A stretch of 64,000 nt of DNA from Carposina sasakii (lineage: Eukaryota > Arthropoda > Insecta > Lepidoptera > Carposinidae): NCBI GenBank assembly GCA_014607495.2, contig CP053159.1, positions 6,207,501 through 6,271,500 of the forward strand. Reading direction: 5' to 3'. Under the pieces are notes generated by a model. The model did not search any database, was not told the DNA's origin, and saw only the letters and a list, made by a program, of their open reading frames with translations. The translations under genes and the position numbers were made by a program. Positions 57,960-64,000 of the stretch are shown here, one piece after another. Each line of letters starts with the position of its first letter. The first letter of the stretch is position 1.

Positions 57960-58205
57960 ATGCCATTCGTAAGGCGCTATTTTGTAGCCTCGAACACGTG
58001 TCGCACTAAGTCGATGCGACAATTACTATAGATCATGCGAGGGCGCATCAAAACGAGACGTACGTGTCGTAACAATCCATGCGACGAAGCATTAACTGAT
58101 ATTATAATGTCGCATCGGGCCATACGATGTAGCATCGCGATATGACACCGTCGCATCCCGATACGACACCGCCGCATCAATCACGTTGCTTGATGCGACT
58201 AATGT
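57960..58205. repeat. cluster of 'gtcgcat/atgcgac' words in the DIRS leader
   Basis: Within about 245 bp, gtcgcat, atgcgac or one-mismatch variants occur more than ten times on both strands, at irregular spacing of roughly 20 bp. The two ends ('cgtgtcgcactaagtcgatg' and 'cgttgcttgatgcgactaat') are partly inverted. It lies between the right ITR and gag, so it is either a minisatellite of the leader or a small inserted MITE. Confidence 0.6.
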
Positions 58206-58387
58206 AATCACAAGGTTATTCTGTGACCAAAATGCACTTCTCGTCGCTGGGCCTAGGGCGCCAAGCGGAAATCTTTTAGGTAGATATTTTATCTATCATA
58301 AACAATACCAACCTGTAGACTTAAGTTTTAACACAGATTTTTTCTTTTCGAGACGAAACGTGTTGTTTACTTGAGAGTTTTAAGCGT

Positions 58388-58565
58388 ACTGAGGGCAATA
58401 TGGCCACGGCGTGCTGCTTCAAAAGGAAAACTCATTAAACATTACAAATGGCGCAACAGGGCAGGTGAACATAGACTAAAGGGAGGAGAAAGAGACAGAT
58501 ATAGGTTGAGAGAGAGAGAGAGCGTAATCTCAAGTGGTTCAAGCTGATGGCTCGAACACCTAAAT
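58388..58565 (-). repeat. DIRS inverted terminal repeat (5' side of the genes)
   Basis: Complementary to 53281-53455; its outer end 'ggctcgaacacctaaat' is matched by the internal complementary region. As the upstream terminus it probably carries the promoter. Confidence 0.9.
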
Positions 58566-58761
58566 GATGCTTATATGAAAAAATACTAATATTAATATGA
58601 AAATCATCAATTACAATAGCGAAAACAATTAAAAGTATAGGTATATTATATGCCTATTATATTTGTGACATGTCAGCACTTTTATGCTGATCCATATTAA
58701 TAGATAATTTAATTATAGCTAATTTAAAATAAACGAGTATATCACACACAACTAATCACAT

Positions 58762-59055
58762 GCGTAAACCCATGCTAAAAGTCCCCGGCTGCAACGACCA
58801 CACTCAGATCCCGCAAGCGACCGGCCGCCATTCCCATGATCGTAAGGTGGCGACACCGTGTTACCCACCGCCTTCAGATGCACCCTATCGGCCAAACCTC
58901 TCTAATAAATGAAGCCTGATATTAAACATCATAATTGTACACAGATGCTAATTTCATTAGATGTCTTACATTATTATACGCAACACGTATAATTAAACCA
59001 AAAATCTTCTGTCAGACCAGAATTTTCTCGCAATCACACAAAATGAAGGACGCTA
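58762..59055. repeat. direct repeat shared with 61844-61980
   Basis: Starts 'gcgtaaacccatgctaaaag' and ends 'caaaatgaaggacgct', as does the shorter copy 3 kb downstream; both have 'catcataatt' and 'taattaaacca' in between. The second copy lies just upstream (on the minus strand) of the LINE ORF1 remnant, so this may be a LINE 5' untranslated region from a neighbouring copy. Confidence 0.6.
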
Positions 59056-59123
59056 CTTGAAGCTATCTGCCACTTTATCGGTTGCATTGAGACATACATA
59101 TCCCGATCACGGTTGCATATTTT

Positions 59124-59552
59124 TCACAGATGGACTAGTTTTCTCAGGCCCTTGATAGAGGGGCTGAGCAGCACCATATCGTCAGCATAGCTCAGGTTAT
59201 TGACATATCTATCATCTAACCTGAGCCCGACCGGAGTGCTACTCAGCTCCACTATCAAATCATTTACTATGCTTCTTATAGCTATCAGACAACTCAGAAC
59301 CCCATCTGACATTGTTGACCTGAAAGGCGTGCTATACCAATATGCCAAAGAGATCAACAATGCCAGACGGTACACATTCTTCCAGCTCTTCAACAATGCA
59401 CGGCTCATGTCCAAAAAAACAGCATATACTGTAGTTTTACGCTCGGTGTAGTGTGTATATGTGTGACACATTCGGGCGAAACCCGAATTGTCCATCGTCA
59501 ATATTAATGTGTAATAAGTAGCAGTGTAGACGCGTTCAAACCTTGGCCACAA
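59124..59552 (-). pseudogene. LINE reverse transcriptase fragment
   Basis: A 142-codon minus-strand frame includes TVYAVFLDMSRALL (the palm strand; the expected SKAF-type motif is altered) and ends NNLSYADDMVLLSPSIKGLRKLVHL, with the YADD catalytic box of non-LTR reverse transcriptases. Only about 100 residues separate the two blocks and the sequence between is poorly conserved, so internal deletion is likely. The YADDMVLLSPS context resembles CR1/L2-type LINEs; the clade is inferred. Confidence 0.75.
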
Positions 59553-59559
59553 TTGTCGC

Positions 59560-60990
59560 CAACGAAATTATAAGCCAAGCTCGAAATATCACCCATTTTG
59601 TTTTCGTAATGGGTATAACCAATGTTCTTATCAATTCCTGAGGTAAATGACTGCTGTACAGAGAGTGAAAAACCTCGCCAACATCTCACAGATATGCTGG
59701 CCCGCATACAATAGATGCTCTATACTAAGACCATCGTGCCCCGGAGACTGCTTCAGAGAATTTTTTCAATTTGAGTACTAGATACTATTAACTTCTGATC
59801 TCCGAGCCACGACGACAATGCTCATTACATGTTAATTTATTACAAGATCACTGATTTTTAAATAATTTGCAATTCTTTCAAGTTACTTCGAAAATGGTCT
59901 ACAGTTTTTAGTAACTTTTTAGTTTCTTTCCAAAAATTTTGAAAGTTACATGATGCCGGGCCAGCATATCCATTTTAATTTTTTCTTGATTGTTCTGTAT
60001 TTTTAAGGCAATCTTAATATAGCCACAAGAAAAAAGTTTCCCTAGCCTTAGCGTGTAATGCGACGTGAAAGTTCCATCCTATTACTTTACGCTTACTGCT
60101 AACAGTCTTAGTATTATTACTACATACAGCTTGATTGCAGCGTCTCAATAATATCGCAATAAAACTTGTCAATGTATAAAAAATGTCTGGTATCTGTACA
60201 TACTTGCTTATCGGAACAGACAGATTTTTATAAGTTATAACTATTTAATAATCTACTTAATTTACTGTCAAAACTTTTGCATATAATCTATTTCATCCCG
60301 CTCCCTATTTCCCCATAAATATTTTAAATTATTATTCACTATATTGTTATCACATTTTATTTTAGGTATAATTGAGTCAAACTTACATTTTATCACTAAG
60401 AAATGACCGACCAAAGTGCGTCAACTTTACAAATATATCAGTAACCAGATCCGCGGCCTCCACTATGCAGTGATCGAGCCAGCTGAAACACGCGTGAAAG
60501 TTAGCGAGTTAAATATCTATAGTGTTCTTTAAATAGTCCAGCAGCTCATATAGGGTGAGAGTTGAACTGTATCGATTTCTATACGATAGCAAAACAATGG
60601 TCCGGTAGATTATCTAATTGGTAGGCATAGACTACGATTACCACGCACTAAACGCGCCACAATCAGCGGTCACTATCACACGGAATAATCTCGACACTTG
60701 TGAACAAGCTAGCCCTCCACAGTATCGCGACTATTACAGCCAGGTTGGAAACAAATTGTGTATCCATAAATCACTTGTATTGCTATTGTATTGCGGTATT
60801 ATCATTTCTTGCAAAACGCTGCAGCGGTTGTTGTATACGAAAAACCAGCCCCTCTGGCCAGAAATCATTTTGTAGAAATTTATTCAATTTAGATATTGGT
60901 ATTGTTATTTTAAATGAGTTAAAATTCGCTGACATTCAATCGCATTTCCTTTATGTGGTCTATTACATCCTGGTTATATGTTTTTTCGCT
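59560..60990. other. decayed LINE interior or unassigned DNA
   Basis: Lies between LINE ORF1 and RT remnants on the same strand. No endonuclease motif could be read. Plus-strand frames at 60.6-61.1 kb run into the antisense of ORF1 and are rejected. Confidence 0.3.
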
Positions 60991-60994
60991 CTAC

Positions 60995-61721
60995 CTAGAG
61001 CTTACTGGAAGATGACTTTGGCGAATTTTTATATCTATATACACGTTTTTTTCTCGTCACTACTGTAAAACCATCCTTATCTTGTGTATGTACTGGATTA
61101 GTGCCTGCTATTATATCCCTGTAAGACGGAGTATGTATAGGTACAATGGGCGTGTGGTTGACCTCGCTCGGGTACTGCTGAGATAACATAGGCACGGTCG
61201 CGCGCACGGCGGGCGAGACCTGCTGCGTCAGCGTATTCGAAGTAGTTGTATGAACTCGTGAATTAACCAAGCCTACTCATTAATTCCATCTAGGTAATCG
61301 TTATACGTTGTATTATTTTTTCTATCCTTATAAGACACATCAGGAGTGCTTGTATATCCGGATTATTGGGCATTTCTTTTTACTAGCTTTTATATGAGCC
61401 ACATCACTACATCGATGTGATCAAATGACACGGCAGGTAGTTTATTCAGGTCTTTCGCCACAAAAACGGGTAGACATTCCGGTTCATGTTCCTTAATAAG
61501 TTTAATAATATCCTGAAGACTTTTTTGCTCGTTTCCGTCCTTTCTTCTCATAAATTTCTTGGTGGGTGCTAGGAGTTTATGCACAGATCTCGCGTTCTCA
61601 ATCTCGCACTTGCACTTGAACAGTCAGACCGGTTTCTGGCAACGTATCAACTTTGTTGGTTATGAAAGCCAATAATTCATTTATTACGACGTTGCACTCG
61701 GTACACTTTAAAGTACACATT
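60995..61721 (-). pseudogene. LINE ORF1 (gag-like) remnant
   Basis: An ATG at 61721 opens a Cys-containing start (KCTECNVVINELLAF), and after one frameshift the frame gives IENARS and then the ORF at 61390-61584 (APTKKFMRRKDGNEQKSLQD, VFVAKDLNKLPAVSFDHIDV). The VSFDHIDV block is a recurrent feature of ORF1 proteins in lepidopteran LINEs. The C-terminal part at 60995-61270 ends basic (DGFTVVTRKKRVYRYK). At least two frameshifts. ORF1 would bind the element's RNA. Confidence 0.65.
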
Positions 61722-61843
61722 CTTGGACTACTCGCATAGTAGCCGCGTCACGGGGTGGGGAACGCACCATTATGTACGTGATGCGCGCGCGATGCCCGAC
61801 GGCAGACTGTTCCATATTCTTATAGCTACGACACAGTATATCT

Positions 61844-61980
61844 AGCGTAAACCCATGCTAAAAGTCCTGGACCACACTCATTAAGCAACAGGTTTTCCTC
61901 TTAACTAACCTGATACATCATAATTATAATTTCAGTTTTAATTAAACCAATTTCAACCAAGACCAAAATGAAGGACGCTC
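61844..61980. repeat. second copy of the direct repeat at 58762-59055
   Basis: Shorter by an internal deletion. Lies about 120 bp upstream of the ORF1 ATG on the minus strand, the position of a LINE 5' untranslated region. Confidence 0.6.
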
Positions 61981-62189
61981 TTATTAAAATTATTCACCTA
62001 AAGCGAGTTTCATTAGCATAACAATCTTCAACAATGCAGGTGTGTTACTGTCTTAAATCTAACAGATAGCTGCAGATACACAAGCACTGTTAAAAATCAC
62101 AAATATTAATTTAATATTTATGGATTTTTTGAAGACATAATATACAAATCCCGATGATAATTCATAGTGAAATTATAGAAAGAAATATC

Positions 62190-62305
62190 TATTACTTGGA
62201 AACAAACATCGACATTCATCGTTTACACCTACCGGGAATCAAACCCAGAACCTAAGGCGTCGCAGGCAAGGTTACTTACTACAAACTATACCAAATCGGT
62301 CGTCA
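62190..62305 (-). repeat. tRNA-derived SINE fragment
   Basis: The minus strand carries 'tgggtttgattcccggtagg' (B-box region) after a worn A-box region. Its flank 'ggaaacaaacatcgacattc' matches 35610-35630. Confidence 0.55.
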
Positions 62306-62333
62306 ACTTAACAATTAATTATAATTATCCTTG

Positions 62334-63182
62334 TGTGTTTAGGAATATGATTTATATCCCAAATAGGAGAGACGTGGTTCCCGGTTTGCGAGAGGTCTTG
62401 AGTTCAAATCTCACTCGGGTGATTTTTTTTTTTCATTTTCTTAATAGCATTTATAATTATCCTTGTATCTTGAAAGTTAAACTATAAATTAAATACACCT
62501 ACCTGTTTTACTGGATATAGGTGACTGGAATTAAAATACTATTGCGGCAGTATTGACATTCGATCGAGCACCCCTTTGTTTTTGTAGTGTTAGGAATGAA
62601 AGTTAAGCGATAAATTGAATTTTGTGATATACGGTGAACTTTGCGGACGTGTGTAGTGTTATTATTAAGGTGGCTGTAGATAAACCGAGCGCGCAATATC
62701 TTGTGGCTGCTTGCAAGATTATCAAACTGTATAGTTACCTAAATTTTGGATTAGATTTAGAAAAATGAGGGCAAATTTTCACAGATGTAACTTATGTAGA
62801 TCCATATCTATTCTAATTTTACAAATTAGGGAGGTATATTCCGAGGAATTCATGAGGCGTAATTTAATATGAGAACAGAATAAAAAAAAATCTGAAAAAA
62901 GACAAATGGATATAATACTATTATATAAGGCTGTGTATATATGGTTGTCTTTCCATATACTTATAAAAACACACAAATCCGCGATCACTTAGCGGCATTA
63001 TTTTCACAGGGACCCAATATTATTCTGGCTTCCCGAGATTATTGGCTGTACATAAGTGGTCCGGGCAGTTTGTTTATTTTCTTTCTTACGGGTTATAGGA
63101 GGCTTCGGCTTATCGCCGACGGCCAGCCGACTCGTGGGAAACCACGTCTCTCCTATTTGGGATATAAATCATAAAAACACAC
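62334..63182. mobile_element. 850-bp inverted-repeat element
   Basis: The left arm 62334-62383 ('atgatttatatcccaaatag', 'gagagacgtggttccc') and right arm 63132-63180 ('gggaaaccacgtctctccta' onward) are complementary over nearly 50 bp. The interior holds a SINE 3' fragment just after the left arm (about 62390-62450). No transposase. It may be a MITE or two inverted copies of a shorter repeat. Confidence 0.5.
62385..62450 (+). repeat. SINE 3' fragment
   Basis: B-box half 'gagttcaaatctcactcggg' followed by 'tgatttttttttttcatttt', as in the SINEs at 44100 and 46885. Confidence 0.55.
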
Positions 63183-64000
63183 ACTTCCTTTCCGCAAAAT
63201 GCTTCGGGCGAAATCTATTTCCTTTGAAAGCAATATTGATAAGTAAAATGCGGGACCGACCTGATAGGTTTTGTCACCTATGAGAGAGCTTTTGAAAGGA
63301 AATATTTAGAGCGTAATGACGTTGAAGTAATGCGTTTTGCGCCTCGTGAAGAGATGTTATATTGTTGTGCAAAAATACTCGTAGTTGTAGGCATGCGCGG
63401 TCTTTAAGTTGTAGAAGGATTGTTATTGACAATAGTAGACTCGGTAGGTGGGTATTAGTGGGTTTTAGGCCTTCTTGTATCAACGAGGGATTTTCTGACA
63501 AGTTGTAAAAAAATGCCTCATTGAGTAAATCTAGATTACCGTATTACTACAAGTGGGCCTTAAATATAAACCTGATGACATATTATAGGTATATATGGAA
63601 TACACGTGTAATATCATATTGTTATCTCTCAGTCATATTTTTTCTAATATCCTGTTTCATATGAATAAGTTCATGAAAGCCGGAAGCCAATTTCCGTAAG
63701 AAGGGATTTGGTTTCAAATATAATTTGCTAAAACAAATTGATCCATTCAATGTAATTTTAATCTAAATTCCATTAATAACCAAATAATAATTCTATAAAC
63801 TGAGCTTAACCCGTTCGTCAAGCATATCACAATCTGTTAACGCTATACAGGTCATATTTTTTCTAATATCCTGTGATTTTTGGTCGTCAACGTTTCCGAA
63901 AACTACGGAATCTCCTCATCATCACGATCATTTTTCTCCACCTGGGAAGTGTCTGGTTTCCAAAATATTAGGGTCCAATGTTGAGTAAATAGACAGCGTT
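63183..64000. other. unassigned DNA with a short direct repeat
   Basis: 'tcatattttttctaatatcc' occurs at about 63634 and again at 63853. A 75-codon minus-strand frame (63274-63501) is the longest open frame and has no recognisable domain. No gene is supported. Confidence 0.35.

Larger units (their letters stand above)
53246..58565 (-). mobile_element. DIRS-1-like tyrosine-recombinase retrotransposon
   Basis: A 5.3-kb element with the classic DIRS structure: inverted terminal repeats (53281-53455 and 58388-58565), a left-end extension (53246-53280), and an internal complementary region (53487-53587) whose two halves are complementary to the left and right outer ends respectively. The genes gag, RT, RNase H and YR run on the minus strand in that order. 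Replication uses a circle, with the internal complementary region as template for joining the ends. All genes carry frameshifts or stops and the YR is truncated, so this copy is dead; the terminal structures are well preserved. Confidence 0.88.

Noticed and set aside
60618..61068. plus-strand frames of 85 and 122 codons
   Set aside because: They overlap each other in different frames, have no domain, and the second runs into the antisense of the LINE ORF1 remnant.
62380..62450. polymerase III gene
   Set aside because: Only the B-box half and a T-rich tail remain; no A box.
63274..63501. 75-codon minus-strand frame, considered as a LINE end
   Set aside because: The composition is protein-like in part, but no RT, endonuclease or zinc-knuckle motif could be found.
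1..64000. CRISPR array, bacterial operons, ribosome binding sites, LTR retrotransposons
   Set aside because: No regularly spaced identical repeats with unique spacers, no dense ORFs, and no LTR pair with primer-binding site was seen; the large retroelements have YR-type termini.

Overview
The window is AT-rich nuclear DNA from an insect, most likely a moth or butterfly. The main evidence is its repeat content. It carries five copies of an interspersed repeat with the core 'cagcctattgcagtccac'. It also carries Lep1-like Helitrons that end '...gtcgcgggcg...CTAG', tRNA-derived SINEs, and many short inverted-repeat elements. No host gene could be identified with confidence, no ribosomal RNA or CRISPR array is present, and the tRNA-like sequences are all SINE heads. 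Nearly all recognisable coding sequence belongs to transposable elements.

Two large tyrosine-recombinase (YR) retrotransposons dominate, and each shows the terminal structure diagnostic of its group. At 16691-25076 (+) lies a PAT-like element with split direct repeats in the order A1 - genes - B1 - A2 - B2. Its gag, reverse transcriptase, RNase H and YR genes are readable but decayed. At 53246-58565 (-) lies a DIRS-1-like element with inverted terminal repeats of about 178 bp and an internal complementary region that matches both outer ends. Its gag, RT, RNase H and a truncated YR are all pseudogenes.

Inside the gag reading frame of the PAT-like element sits the best-preserved gene of the window: a FLYWCH-MULE DNA transposon (17171-19348). 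It has 125-bp terminal inverted repeats, a perfect 8-bp target duplication and an intact 417-residue transposase. Gag is open across the insertion point when the transposon is disregarded, so the MULE landed in a coding exon. The intron that follows carries a minisatellite with a two-monomer higher-order period of 149 bp.

Layout: 0-5 kb, LINE tail, two MITEs (one nested by a Helitron) and a SINE. 5-16 kb, scattered LINE-tail repeats, MITEs and a Helitron in otherwise featureless DNA. 16.7-25.1 kb, PAT-like element with nested MULE and MITE. 25-53 kb, mostly non-coding DNA with MITEs (including nested ones at 27.1-27.7 kb, a 439-bp palindrome at 42.7 kb and a hAT-like MITE at 35.7 kb), Helitrons (one with an internal tandem array) and SINEs. 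53.2-58.6 kb, DIRS-like element. 58.8-62 kb, a decayed LINE on the minus strand with ORF1 and an RT remnant. 62.3-63.2 kb, a large inverted repeat.

The density of nested, broken elements suggests heterochromatin, a large intergenic region or long introns. All family assignments are by eye from motifs, without database searches.
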